Shown here piece after piece: positions 23,411 through 32,418 of a DNA stretch of 64,000 nt. The translations under genes were made by a program, and so were the position numbers. Source of the stretch: Acidobacteria bacterium AB60 (lineage in GTDB: Bacteria; Acidobacteriota; Terriglobia; Terriglobales; Acidobacteriaceae). The notes under the pieces are model-generated. The model did not search any database. It saw only the letters and a program-made list of their open reading frames with translations, and was not told the DNA's origin. Position 1 is the first letter of the stretch. Every line of letters begins with the position of its first letter. The DNA lies in the NCBI GenBank assembly GCA_008682415.1, contig VANK01000015.1, positions 62,001 to 126,000 of the forward strand, read 5' to 3'.

Positions 23411-24754
23411 TCACTCCGGATGAGACGGCGGCCTTCCCGCGGCCGATCGCGCCATCCCCAGCGCCTTGCGCAGATCCTGCCAGTCCTTCTCCGTCTGGTC
23501 GGCATAGACCACGCCAAAATCCGCCAGCGCCTCGGCAAAGCTGTCCCCCGCCCCGATGTACCCCGCGATCATCAGCGCATCGCCCCCGCGGGCATGTCCC
23601 CGCGCCAGCAGCTCTCCGCACACATGTGCAAAGGCCTCCAGGCCCGTGCCCGCCAGGTTCGCCAGATCGATGCTTCCCTTGTGATCGTTCAGCTGCCGCA
23701 CCAGGAAATCCCGGCCCTGGATCTGCGTCCACCCCAGGAACGGGTCCGACTGGACTTGCATCGCCTTCTGCCCCTCCACCACCCTCTGCCCGTTGTGGTG
23801 CGGAGGATTCGAGTCCGGCAGATATGGCGCATACGCCGATGCCGCCTCCTCCTTGATCTGCAGAAACAGCGGATCGGCGCTGCCGTTCCCTTCCAGGTAG
23901 ACGCAGTAATCCCGCAGCCCCACCGACCCCGTCCCCACCACCTTGAACGCCACATCCACAGTTCGATAACGGGAGAGCAGATGCTGCCGCTGCGGCTCGA
24001 GCATCTGGCGATACTGCTTCAGCCCGGCCAGCACCATGTCCGCGGCCCGGCCTGTCACCCGCGTCAAGGTAGGCTTGATCTCCTTGAACCGCCTCGCCCC
24101 CTCTGACGCCCCGCGCGCCGGATCGGTGAGCTGTTCCAGGTTGTGCAGAGGCGTGGCATGCTCCGCCTTCAGCAGCGCATCGTGAATCGGCTGCACCGAG
24201 CCGATCCGGTGCACCTGAAACCGCGCCACCTCCAGGAACGGCATCCGGGAGAACGCCTTCATCAGCTCGATATACCGCCCCACGCACTGCTGGACCGCAT
24301 TCCGCGCCGCCGCTCCCTTGTGGCCCGACTCCCGTCCCGCCAGGATCAGCGAGGCAGCCATCCGCTTGAGATCCCATTCAAAGGGCGCAACAATCGTCTC
24401 ATCGAAGTCGTTGATGTCGAAGACCAGCCGCCCGTCCGGCGCCGCAAACGCCCCCAGGTTCCGCACATGCGCATCGCCGCAGATCTGGGTGCGAATGCCG
24501 GTGTTGGGCAGCACCGAGAGATCAGCCGCCATCACCGGAGCCGCGCCCCGGAAGTACGTGAACGGCGACTGCGCCATCAGCTCCGACTTCAGCTTCAAAA
24601 GCGGGGGAACGCGCCCCTGCCCCGCCCGCTGCAAGAGCTTCACCGCCGGCAGAGGTCGCGCCTTGATGTCGAGCTCGGCGTGCTTCTGGCGGCCGATCTG
24701 CTTGCGCCTCGCCTGCCCAAGTGCCCGCCGTTCCTCCGGAGTCGCCCAGTGCAT
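23411..24754 (-). CDS. DUF2252 family protein
   Basis: 447 aa from ATG 24754 (MHWATPEERRALGQARRKQI). A GTG at 24775 would add 7 residues. Characteristic DUF2252 segments: SPFTYFRGAAPVMAADL, QICGDAHVRNLGAFAAPDG (the GDxHxxN motif of kinase-like folds), VFDINDFDETIVAPFEWDLK, GTGSVGLRDYCVYLEGNG and LFLQIKEEAASAY. The fold is related to aminoglycoside/choline-type kinases. No activity is established for the family. It is a stand-alone gene divergent from the DHA2 transporter, 122 bp apart. Confidence 0.85.
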   Translation of the reverse strand: MHWATPEERRALGQARRKQIGRQKHAELDIKARPLPAVKLLQRAGQGRVPPLLKLKSELMAQSPFTYFRGAAPVMAADLSVLPNTGIRTQICGDAHVRNLGAFAAPDGRLVFDINDFDETIVAPFEWDLKRMAASLILAGRESGHKGAAARNAVQQCVGRYIELMKAFSRMPFLEVARFQVHRIGSVQPIHDALLKAEHATPLHNLEQLTDPARGASEGARRFKEIKPTLTRVTGRAADMVLAGLKQYRQMLEPQRQHLLSRYRTVDVAFKVVGTGSVGLRDYCVYLEGNGSADPLFLQIKEEAASAYAPYLPDSNPPHHNGQRVVEGQKAMQVQSDPFLGWTQIQGRDFLVRQLNDHKGSIDLANLAGTGLEAFAHVCGELLARGHARGGDALMIAGYIGAGDSFAEALADFGVVYADQTEKDWQDLRKALGMARSAAGRPPSHPE

Positions 24755-24876
24755 TTGCAAGGAACATACACCCACCCCCCGCGGCGCTCAAAATCCCGCC
24801 GCCACGCTCCACCCCGCCCAGATTACTTTTCTGCATCTCCAACCCCGCAGCGCGCCTCTATAGACTGGACCAGACC

Positions 24877-26514
24877 ATGAGTGCCGCCGCGGCCGAAGCC
24901 AGGCCCCTTCCCCCAGCTGCCGCCGTTTGGAAACCCAAGCGGAACCCATGGCTCATCGCCATCACCGTCACCCTTGCCACCTTCATGGAGGTCCTCGATA
25001 CCTCCATCGCCAACGTCGCCCTGCCTCACATCGCCGGCGGCCTGGGCGCCAGCCAGGATGAAGCCACCTGGGTCCTCACCAGCTATCTCGTCGCCAACGC
25101 CGTCATTCTCCCCGCCTCCGCCTACCTCACCACCTTCATGGGGCGCAAGCGGTTCTACATGATCTGCGTCATGCTCTTCGGCCTGAGCTCCGCCCTCTGC
25201 GGCCTCGCCCCTTCGCTCCCCCTGCTCATCCTCTTCCGCGTCCTGCAGGGCGCCGGCGGCGGCGGTCTCGCCCCCAGCGAACAGGCCATCCTCGCCGACA
25301 CCTTCCCGCCCGCCAAGCGCGGCCAGGCCTTCGCCCTCTACGGCCTCGCCGTCGTCGTCGCTCCCGCCATCGGCCCCACCCTCGGCGGCTGGATCACCGA
25401 CAACTTCGACTGGCGCTGGATCTTCTACATCAACGTCCCCATCTCCCTGGTCTCGCTCTTCCTCACCAACCGCATCGTCGAAGACCCGCCCCACATCGTC
25501 GAAGAGGTCAAAAAGATGCGCAAGCGCGGCCTCGACCTCGACTACTTCGGCTTTGCCCTCCTCGCTCTCGGCTTCGGCTCCCTCGAGTTCATCCTCGACA
25601 AAGGTCAGGAAGACGACTGGTTCGGCTCCCGCCTCATCACCACCTTCACCCTCCTCTGCGTCATCTCCCTGGTCACCCTCATCGTCTGGGAGATCATCCA
25701 GATCCGCCGCAAGCACCGCCCCATCCTCGACCTCACCCTCTTCAAGCAGCGCAACTTCGCCATGTCGTTCCTGCTCATGTTCGTGCTGGGCTTTGTTCTC
25801 TTCGGAACCACCGTCATGATTCCGCAGTTCGTGCAAACCCTGCTCGGATACACCGCCGAACGCGCCGGCCTCGTCATCTCCCCGGGCGGCCTCGCCGTCA
25901 TGCTCATGATGCCTGTCGTCGGCTTCCTCGTCAGCCGCGTCGATCCCCGCTGGATGATCGTCTACGGCTTCTCCATGACCGCCGCCGCGCTCTTCACCAT
26001 GCTCAACCTCAACCTCGGCGTCAGCTACAGCTATGTCGCCTGGCTGCGCGTCTTCCAGGCCTCCGGACTCGCCTTCCTCTTCATCCCCATCAACACCCTC
26101 TCCTACACCGGCATCCCCATGACCAAGAACAACGATGTCAGCGGGCTCACCAACCTCGCCCGCAACATCGGCGGCAGCGTCGGCACCGCATTCCTGGTCA
26201 CCGTCCTCGCCCGCCGCCAGCAGTTCCATCAGGAACGAATGGTCTCCTGGATCTCCCCCAGTAACACCAACCTGCAAGCCCAGCTCGACAGTATGGGCCG
26301 CTACCTCATCCAGCACGGCGGCAAAGTCGCCTCCCTGGCCCAGGGCCGCGCCCTCGCCCAGGGCAATGTCTACAATCAGCTCCTGCGCCAGGCCACCATG
26401 CTCTCCTACCTCGACGTCATCAAGGCCCTGGCCATCGCCGTGTTGTTCCTCATCCCGCTCGTCTTCCTCATGAAGAAGCCTCCCAAATCCAAGGGCGGCG
26501 CCCCCATGCATTGA
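24877..26514 (+). CDS. DHA2-family MFS multidrug efflux transporter (EmrB-like)
   Basis: 545 aa with 14 predicted helices. Motifs: LATFMEVLDTSIANVALPHI (motif D1 of DHA2), then YLTTFMGRKRFY (motif A), LILFRVLQGAGGGGLAPSEQ (motif B), and PAIGPTLGGWITDNFDWRWI (motif C region, antiporter). It pumps hydrophobic compounds by proton exchange. In EmrAB systems an HlyD-type partner is expected, but none is encoded next to it. The codon use is extremely C-rich at third positions, which also creates long false antisense frames. A methyltransferase gene follows 22 bp later. Confidence 0.9.
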   Translation: MSAAAAEARPLPPAAAVWKPKRNPWLIAITVTLATFMEVLDTSIANVALPHIAGGLGASQDEATWVLTSYLVANAVILPASAYLTTFMGRKRFYMICVMLFGLSSALCGLAPSLPLLILFRVLQGAGGGGLAPSEQAILADTFPPAKRGQAFALYGLAVVVAPAIGPTLGGWITDNFDWRWIFYINVPISLVSLFLTNRIVEDPPHIVEEVKKMRKRGLDLDYFGFALLALGFGSLEFILDKGQEDDWFGSRLITTFTLLCVISLVTLIVWEIIQIRRKHRPILDLTLFKQRNFAMSFLLMFVLGFVLFGTTVMIPQFVQTLLGYTAERAGLVISPGGLAVMLMMPVVGFLVSRVDPRWMIVYGFSMTAAALFTMLNLNLGVSYSYVAWLRVFQASGLAFLFIPINTLSYTGIPMTKNNDVSGLTNLARNIGGSVGTAFLVTVLARRQQFHQERMVSWISPSNTNLQAQLDSMGRYLIQHGGKVASLAQGRALAQGNVYNQLLRQATMLSYLDVIKALAIAVLFLIPLVFLMKKPPKSKGGAPMH

Positions 26515-26536
26515 CTCTGCCGATACACTGGTCCCC

Positions 26537-27283
26537 ATGAGCTCAGCCATCGCCAAGCCCGACTATGGCGTCGATGCGCCCGGGGCCATGCGCGCCCTCT
26601 TCCTCTTCGGCCTTGCCTGCCTCGCCGTCGCTCTTCTCGCGCCGCAGCTCTCCCGCGCCACCGCGGTCCTCGTCGTCTCCCGCATCCTCTACTGGCCCGC
26701 CGGCTTCCTCATCGCCGAAGGCCTCCTCTTCTTTCTCTACGTCCGCTACGGCAAGTTCCGCCAGCGCGACCTGCTCCTCGGCCTGCACGCCTGGCGCGGC
26801 GACGAACTGGTCCTCGATGTGGGGTGCGGACGCGGCCTCCTCCTCGCCGATGCCGCCAAGCGCATCGCCCAGCTCAACGGCACCGGACACGTCACCGGGA
26901 TCGACCTCTGGTCCAACGTCGATATGGGCGGCAACTCCGCGGCAGCCACTCAGCGCAATCTCGAGCTCGAGGGCATTCCGCACCTCTGCACCCTGGTTAG
27001 CATGCCCGCCCAGGACATGCCCTTTCCCGACGCCAGCTTCGACCTCATCGTCTCCAATCTGTGCCTGCACAACATCAGCGATCGCGATGCTCGCCGCCGC
27101 GCCGTCGCGCAGATCGCCCGCGTCCTCAAGCCCGGCGGCACCGCCATCCTCTCCGACTTCAAGTTCACAGGACAATACGCTTCTCAACTGCGCGAACTCG
27201 GCCTCTCCGTCCGGAAGCGTCGCGGCGGCATCGTCACCGCCTTCGCGTGGCTCACCGTCGTCATCGCCCAAAAGCCCGCCTGA
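26537..27283 (+). CDS. membrane-anchored class I SAM-dependent methyltransferase
   Basis: 248 aa. Two N-terminal membrane helices (about residues 18-38 and 44-68, FLIAEGLLFFLYVRYGKFR) are followed by a methyltransferase domain. SAM-binding motif I is LVLDVGCGRGLLLADAA at about residue 92; motif IV is FDLIVSNLCLHNISD and motif V RVLKPGGTAILSDFK. The substrate is unknown; the membrane anchor suggests a lipid, quinone or envelope compound. It begins 22 bp after the DHA2 transporter, so an operon is likely. Confidence 0.8.
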   Translation: MSSAIAKPDYGVDAPGAMRALFLFGLACLAVALLAPQLSRATAVLVVSRILYWPAGFLIAEGLLFFLYVRYGKFRQRDLLLGLHAWRGDELVLDVGCGRGLLLADAAKRIAQLNGTGHVTGIDLWSNVDMGGNSAAATQRNLELEGIPHLCTLVSMPAQDMPFPDASFDLIVSNLCLHNISDRDARRRAVAQIARVLKPGGTAILSDFKFTGQYASQLRELGLSVRKRRGGIVTAFAWLTVVIAQKPA

Positions 27284-27647
27284 CGCGTAGCGAAGGATCT
27301 GCTCTGAAAAATTCCTCCGAAATGACAAAAGCGCGCTCCTCCAGAGAGCTGTCATCCCGTAGTGCAGCGGAGGGATCCGCAGTTTCTCTTGTTGTTGCCT
27401 TTTTCACGCCTCTTGGGTGCCACAAGCCGCCATGCCTGACTGCGGTCGCCTTTTCCTATGTCCAGGGTTGAGGCGGCAACTCGTCTCCCTGACAAGCACT
27501 CCGCTTCTACGCTGCCGTCGATTCGCCGGCCAATTTTCAGTGAGCTCGGAAGTTTCGCGTCCATCAAGGCGCAGCGCAATATCCCCCCGTCCCTCGCTCA
27601 TTTAGACTTTCCGCGGGAACTCTTTCGAGTTGTGTGCCCGCGGAGCT
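27284..27647. repeat. REP-like element in gene-free region
   Basis: 364 bp with no supported gene. It starts with an inverted repeat of AAATGACA (27319-27326) facing TGTCATCCC (27351-27359), followed by GGATCCGCAGTT. The same core (TGTCATTC... CCGCAGTT, reversed) recurs at 48630-48700 after the MFS gene. The remaining stretch before 27648 must contain the promoter of the peptidase gene. Confidence 0.55.
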
Positions 27648-29912
27648 ATGGCCGCTCCAGGTCTGGAGGAAGCATTGCGTTCATCGGTATTGTGTTTCTC
27701 CGTTTTTCTCCTCTTCCCCCTCTCCTCCGCTCCGGCCTCCGCCCAGGGTGAAAACGTGCCGGCCGGCGGCACGCCCCTTACCGTGGAACGCATCTACGCC
27801 CATGGACCCCTGATCGGGAACCTGCCGGAAGGCATCAGCTGGTCGCCCGACAGTAAGCACCTCACGTACCTCGATGGCGGCGAGCTGGTCGATCTCGATC
27901 CCGATACCGGCAAGCCGCATATCCTGGTCAGCCGCGCCAAGCTCTCCTCCCTCGGCGGCGCCGCCGGCAGTGAGGAAGACAAGGATCATCGCCAACGCTA
28001 CGGCATGGCCAGCTACCTGTGGGCGCCCGACTCAAAGCACCTCCTTTTCGACGCCAACGGTCGGCTCTGGCTCTACGATCTGGGCACCGGAACCGGAGTT
28101 CAGGTTGGCTTCACAGACACCGCCTCCGGGGATGACCCCAAATTCTCGCCGAACGGCGATACCGTCGCCTTCATTCGCAACCATGGCCTCAGCATCGTTC
28201 GTCCCCACGAGATGGTCGAATCTGCGCCCTACCCGGTGGCCCCGGCGCCTCAGAATTCCAACACCAGCAATGGGCAGGTGGACTGGGTGTATGAGGAAGA
28301 GCTGGATGTGCGCAGCAATTACTTCTGGTCGCCCGATTCCAAGAACATCGCCTTCCTCCAGATGAACGAGGAACGCGTCCCGCAATACCCCATCGAAGAC
28401 TGGCTCCCCACCCACGCCCAGGTGGAGCTGCAGCGCTATCCGCAGCCTGGCGATCCCAACCCCGACGTGCGAGTGGGCGTCGTCGGACTCGCCGGTGGGC
28501 ACGTCAACTGGGTGCGGCTGCCGGCGCACGCCGGCCAGGACTACGCCCCTCGCTTCGGCTGGATCGACCGGCACATCCTGTGGATCGAAACCCTGGCTCG
28601 CAATCACCAGCAGCGCGACATCTACTTCTCCGACCTCTCCACCGGCCAGACCCGCCTCTTTCTCGAGATCACCGACGAAAAGTTTGTGGATGAGAACTAC
28701 GATGTCTTCGTCGACGGCGGCAACCTGGTCCTCTCGCAGTGGAAGGACGGGCACAATCACATCTACCTCTACAGCTACAACGCCGCGAATCCCATGCAGG
28801 AGACCTCCGCGGCCCCGAAGCAGTTGACCCACGGCGATTTTGATGTGGACGGCATCTCCGTTCTCGACTCTGCCCACAAGCTCGTCTACTACGCCTCCAA
28901 CGAAGGTAATCCACTGGAGCAGCAGATATGGCAGGTCAACTTCGACGGCGAACGCAAGGCCATCACGGCTGAGCCGGGATTTCACGAGGGCAACTTCGCT
29001 CCCGATGGGCACTTGTACGTGGACAAGTTCTCCACCCGCATGGACCCCACACGGCTTAGCGTTTGCAAGACAGATGGCGCCGGCTGCAAGGTCTTCTGGT
29101 CGACCCGTGCCCTCGAGCCCTTCAAGCTGGTGCCCCCCGCGCAACTGGAATTCAAGGCCGACGATGGATCCACGCTCTACGCCACGCTCCTGCTGCCGCC
29201 TGGAAAAACCAGCCCCGGCAGCGTTCCTCTGATCCTGAATCCGTATGGCGGCCCAGGCCCGCAGACCGTCCAGAACCATTGGGAAGACGCGTTGCTCTTC
29301 GACGAGCTCCTCGCCCAACACGGGTTTGCCGTTCTGCACACCGATAATCGCGGCACCGGACATCGCGGGCGCGACTTCGCGCAGGCCGCCTATCACACCT
29401 TCGGGCCCGTCCAGTTCGACGATCAGCTCACCGTGCTCGAGGCCGTGCTGGCCAAAAACCCGCAGCTTGATGCCGAGCACCTGGGCTGGTGGGGCTGGAG
29501 CTGGGGCGGCACCTTCACCCTCTACGCCATGACCCACTCCGACCGCTTCAAAGCGGGCGTATCTGTCGCCCCCGTCACCGACTGGCGGGACTACGACTCC
29601 ATCTACACGGAGCGCTACCTCGGTCAGCCGGCAGACGCGCCCGACCTGTATAAGGACTTTTCCGTCATCAACAGTGCGGCTAAACTAAAAGGCCATCTGC
29701 TGCTGGTGCACGGCACCGGCGACGATAACGTGCACCTCGAGAACTCGGTGCAGTTCATCCAGAAGCTGATTGAGGCCGATTTGCCCTACGATCTCCAGAT
29801 CTACCCGCGCAAGACGCACTCCATCTCCGGGCCGGATGTGCGCACGCACCTCTTCCAGCGGATTCTTACCCACTTCGAGCTCTACCTCAAACCGGCGGGG
29901 CCGGAAAAATGA
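27648..29912 (+). CDS. secreted dipeptidyl peptidase IV-type serine peptidase (S9B)
   Basis: 754 aa from ATG 27648 (TTG 27630 is a poorer alternative). The signal peptide is about residues 1-32, ending APASA. A DPP IV beta-propeller (about residues 60-500) includes YLWAPDSKHLLFDANG and the substrate-binding VYEEELDVRSNYFWSPDSK with its Glu pair. The C-terminal alpha/beta-hydrolase has nucleophile elbow GWWGWSWGGTFTLYA, catalytic Asp in HGTGDDNVHLENS, and His in YPRKTHSIS. It would remove dipeptides after Pro or Ala outside the cytoplasm. Its stop overlaps the start of the DUF4440 gene by four bases. Confidence 0.9.
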   Translation: MAAPGLEEALRSSVLCFSVFLLFPLSSAPASAQGENVPAGGTPLTVERIYAHGPLIGNLPEGISWSPDSKHLTYLDGGELVDLDPDTGKPHILVSRAKLSSLGGAAGSEEDKDHRQRYGMASYLWAPDSKHLLFDANGRLWLYDLGTGTGVQVGFTDTASGDDPKFSPNGDTVAFIRNHGLSIVRPHEMVESAPYPVAPAPQNSNTSNGQVDWVYEEELDVRSNYFWSPDSKNIAFLQMNEERVPQYPIEDWLPTHAQVELQRYPQPGDPNPDVRVGVVGLAGGHVNWVRLPAHAGQDYAPRFGWIDRHILWIETLARNHQQRDIYFSDLSTGQTRLFLEITDEKFVDENYDVFVDGGNLVLSQWKDGHNHIYLYSYNAANPMQETSAAPKQLTHGDFDVDGISVLDSAHKLVYYASNEGNPLEQQIWQVNFDGERKAITAEPGFHEGNFAPDGHLYVDKFSTRMDPTRLSVCKTDGAGCKVFWSTRALEPFKLVPPAQLEFKADDGSTLYATLLLPPGKTSPGSVPLILNPYGGPGPQTVQNHWEDALLFDELLAQHGFAVLHTDNRGTGHRGRDFAQAAYHTFGPVQFDDQLTVLEAVLAKNPQLDAEHLGWWGWSWGGTFTLYAMTHSDRFKAGVSVAPVTDWRDYDSIYTERYLGQPADAPDLYKDFSVINSAAKLKGHLLLVHGTGDDNVHLENSVQFIQKLIEADLPYDLQIYPRKTHSISGPDVRTHLFQRILTHFELYLKPAGPEK

Positions 29913-30334
29913 CCGCCGGCGATCGATCGGGCCCGGAATACGGTCCAGACCCGGAGGCCACTCCGGCTCAACTCCGAAGCCTGGAGCAGTCCCTCCTGGA
30001 TGCGGAGATGCGGCGCGATCGGACCAGGGTGCGCGCCCTCCTCGCGGAGAATTTCGTAGAATTTGGCTCCTCGGGACGAATCTGGACACGCAACAGCATC
30101 ATCGAATTGCTGTCGCGGGAAACCGATTTCGTGCCCCCCGCCATCGAGGACTTTCGCTGTGCCATGCTGGCCGCGAAGGTCGCATTGGTGACATATCGAA
30201 CCGTCCGCACCGATCCGGAGACGGGCGAGGTCCTGACCAGCCTTCGCAGCTCCATCTGGACCTGGGAAGCGGACTGCTGGCGCATGCGGTTTCACCAGGG
30301 AACAAGAACACCCCCGGAACGATCGCAGCGCTGA
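29909..30334 (+). CDS. DUF4440/SnoaL-like NTF2-fold protein
   Basis: 141 aa. LRSLEQSLLDAEMRRDRTRV and ALLAENFVEFGSSGRIWTRN match the DUF4440 NTF2-like fold, as does SSIWTWEADCWRMRFHQGT at the end. No signal peptide, so cytoplasmic. Its ATG overlaps the peptidase stop (ATGA), implying translational coupling. Function unknown; members of this fold may be small enzymes or steroid- or peptide-binding proteins. Confidence 0.75.
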   Translation: MTAGDRSGPEYGPDPEATPAQLRSLEQSLLDAEMRRDRTRVRALLAENFVEFGSSGRIWTRNSIIELLSRETDFVPPAIEDFRCAMLAAKVALVTYRTVRTDPETGEVLTSLRSSIWTWEADCWRMRFHQGTRTPPERSQR

Positions 30335-30349
30335 CTGTCTGGGAGACGG

Positions 30350-30502
30350 CTAGACTTCGCGACGGCGGAAGATCTCGTCCTTATCCCGGCACGGGCACTT
30401 GGCGCAGCCGAGACAGCAGACGAGCAGCACCGCTACCCCCGCCGTGACGATCAGCGCGAGCAGGCTACCGCTCGTAACGAGCCAATTCATTAAGTTATGC
30501 AT
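30350..30502 (-). CDS. tiny Cys-rich single-pass membrane protein
   Basis: 50 aa from ATG 30502 (or M5 at 30490). One membrane helix (SGSLLALIVTAGVAVLLV) is followed by CCLGCAKCPC, six or seven Cys in a row of ten residues, and a charged tail KDEIFRRREV. The Cys cluster could bind zinc or a cofactor at the membrane surface, but this is a guess. The ribosome site is weak and no family is recognised. It is convergent with the DUF4440 gene. Confidence 0.4.
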   Translation of the reverse strand: MHNLMNWLVTSGSLLALIVTAGVAVLLVCCLGCAKCPCRDKDEIFRRREV

Positions 30503-30697
30503 AGGCGAAACTCGCTCCAGTCAATCCGGGCCCGAGAGCACGTCCCATTTTTATCAGATGCCACCCCGGTGGCCAATGCTGTCCCAGGAACATCACGCTC
30601 TCTTATCGGAAAGTTAGCCAAGTGTACACCCGAAAAACATCAATTTGCCATGGGATTTCCGTTGTAGACAGGCAAAGAAAAAGCGAATAATGGGCGG

Positions 30698-32050
30698 ATG
30701 AGTCAGGGTCCCAAAACCGGAATGATGCTCCCCCGCCCCAACACGGGAGGAAACCCCGGGCCCCCCGGGGCGACATCCCCGGGTCCGGAGCTGAACTGGC
30801 TGTTCGTGGACCTCAACTCCTACTTCGCGTCCGTGGAGCAGCAGGTGCGGCCGGAGCTCCGCGGCCGCCCCATCGGCGTCGTCCCCATGCTCGCCGATAC
30901 CACGGTGCTGATCGCCGCCAGCTATGAGGCCAAGGCCTTCGGCTGCCGAACCGGCACGGTCGTCGCGGACGCCAAACGCATGTGCCCCGGCATCGAGCTG
31001 GTCGAGGCCCGCCACGAGATCTATGTCGAATACCATCATAAGGTTGTGGAGGCCGTAGAGAGCTGCCTCCCGGTCACTGCCGTGTGCTCGATCGATGAGA
31101 TGGCCTGCCGCCTCATGGGCCGCGAACGCCCCCTTCTGGCCGCTCTCGACCTGGGACGCCGGGTCAAGACCCGCATCCGGGAGATCGCCGGCGAGATGCT
31201 GCGCAGCTCCGTGGGCCTGGCCACCAACCGTTATCTCGCCAAGATCGCCAGCGATATCGAGAAGCCCGATGGCCTTGTGGCGCTGCCCATCGACGTCCTC
31301 CCGGAGGCCCTCTCCCGCCTGAGCTTGCGCGACCTGCCCGGGGTGGGGGCGCGCACCGAGAAACGCCTCAACGAGCGCGGGATCACCTCGATGGACCAGC
31401 TTATGGCCCTGGAATTGGAGGAGATGGGGCAACTCTGGGGTTCCGTTTGGGGAGAGCGCCTGTGGCACTGGCTGCGCGGCGAGGACTTCGAGATGTCGGA
31501 GACCGACCACCTCAAATCCATCAGCCACTCCCACGTCCTCGCCCCCGAGATGCGCACCCGCGAGAAGGCCTGGGCGGTGGCCCACAAGCTTCTCCACAAG
31601 GCCGCCATGCGCCTCCGCTCCCACGGGCTCTGGGCGGCGAGCATCGGCCTCTCCGTGGGGTACGGGGTGCCGCGGGACGCCGGACCGGTCTCCAGCTTCG
31701 GCGTGCCCACCCGCGGCTGGCGCGGCGAGACCCGGCTGACCGAGTGCCAGGATAACCAGATCCTCATCCAGGCCCTGCGCCACCTCTGGGACTCCCAACC
31801 TCGGACGGCGGAGTCGGCCTCTCCCTACTTCGTCGGAGTCCAGCTCGGCGGTTTGGTGCCCGACCGCCTCCACAACCTCGGTCTTTTCGACTCCCTCGAG
31901 GAGGAGCAGTCCCGCGCCAAGCTGCTGGAGGCCATGGATCAGCTCAACCAGAAGTACGGGATGATGACGGTGGCGCCCGCCACCATGATCACCGCCTACA
32001 AGGCAGCCCCCACCCGCATTGCGTTCCACAGCATCCCCGACCTGTTTTGA
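30698..32050 (+). CDS. Y-family DNA polymerase (Pol IV-like)
   Basis: 450 aa. Polymerase motifs: WLFVDLNSYFASVEQQV with the first catalytic Asp, YEAKAFGCRTGT, and AVCSIDEMACRL with the Ser-Ile-Asp-Glu catalytic pair. LATNRYLAKIASDIEKPDG and the helix-hairpin-helix LRDLPGVGARTEKRLNERG follow, then a little-finger domain. It carries out error-prone lesion bypass. Compared with E. coli DinB the N-terminus is extended by ~30 Pro/Gly-rich residues, and no terminal clamp-binding motif is obvious. I cannot assign dinB against umuC/imuB subtypes with certainty. No recognisable SOS box is seen upstream. Confidence 0.85.
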   Translation: MSQGPKTGMMLPRPNTGGNPGPPGATSPGPELNWLFVDLNSYFASVEQQVRPELRGRPIGVVPMLADTTVLIAASYEAKAFGCRTGTVVADAKRMCPGIELVEARHEIYVEYHHKVVEAVESCLPVTAVCSIDEMACRLMGRERPLLAALDLGRRVKTRIREIAGEMLRSSVGLATNRYLAKIASDIEKPDGLVALPIDVLPEALSRLSLRDLPGVGARTEKRLNERGITSMDQLMALELEEMGQLWGSVWGERLWHWLRGEDFEMSETDHLKSISHSHVLAPEMRTREKAWAVAHKLLHKAAMRLRSHGLWAASIGLSVGYGVPRDAGPVSSFGVPTRGWRGETRLTECQDNQILIQALRHLWDSQPRTAESASPYFVGVQLGGLVPDRLHNLGLFDSLEEEQSRAKLLEAMDQLNQKYGMMTVAPATMITAYKAAPTRIAFHSIPDLF

Positions 32051-32418
32051 GGCGCGGGGCGAGTCGGAGTTCAAGGTTCTGGGAAGCGGAATGGAAGCTG
32101 GGGAACGGGTGAGCTGGATCACGTCAATGTGACAAAAAGAGCGGTTTCGCCCGATTTTCGTGGCGAAATCGTACTTCATTTGCAGTAAAAAGAGCGGATC
32201 GGTCGAGAATGGATTTTGGCCGGGCCAGAGACCATCGGCCCTGGAGACAATTGCCTTCGATTGTTTTCTTAATTTATAGATTTTCTTAATATTCGAAAGC
32301 AATGTTGGTCATGGAAGTTCGATTGTTAACAATTTATGTGCCGTCAATCACTGACGAAAACTGGCCATGAGTCTAGCCTCGATGTAGACCTTTCAGTTGG
32401 AGTTTGGCGGGTTCGGTT
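32051..32418. other. gene-free, AT-richer region with a third Crp/Fnr-like dyad
   Basis: 368 bp after the polymerase with no supported gene. GGTGAGCTGGATCACG at 32108-32123 shares GTGA-N3-GGATCACG exactly with site 1 at 14039. A direct repeat AAAAAGAGCGG occurs at about 32133 and 32187, and a hairpin GGTTTCGCC/GGCGAAATC sits at 32142-32169. The stretch 32260-32335 is clearly AT-rich (promoter-like). A small RNA cannot be excluded, but I see no direct evidence for one. Confidence 0.4.

Noticed and set aside
24823..26556. Long minus-strand open frame opposite the DHA2 transporter
   Set aside because: Glu/Gly/Asp-rich nonsense caused by the extreme third-position C bias of the transporter gene.
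30600..30697. SOS/LexA box upstream of the Y-family polymerase
   Set aside because: No sequence matches a known LexA consensus; the AAGTGTACAC segment is not enough.
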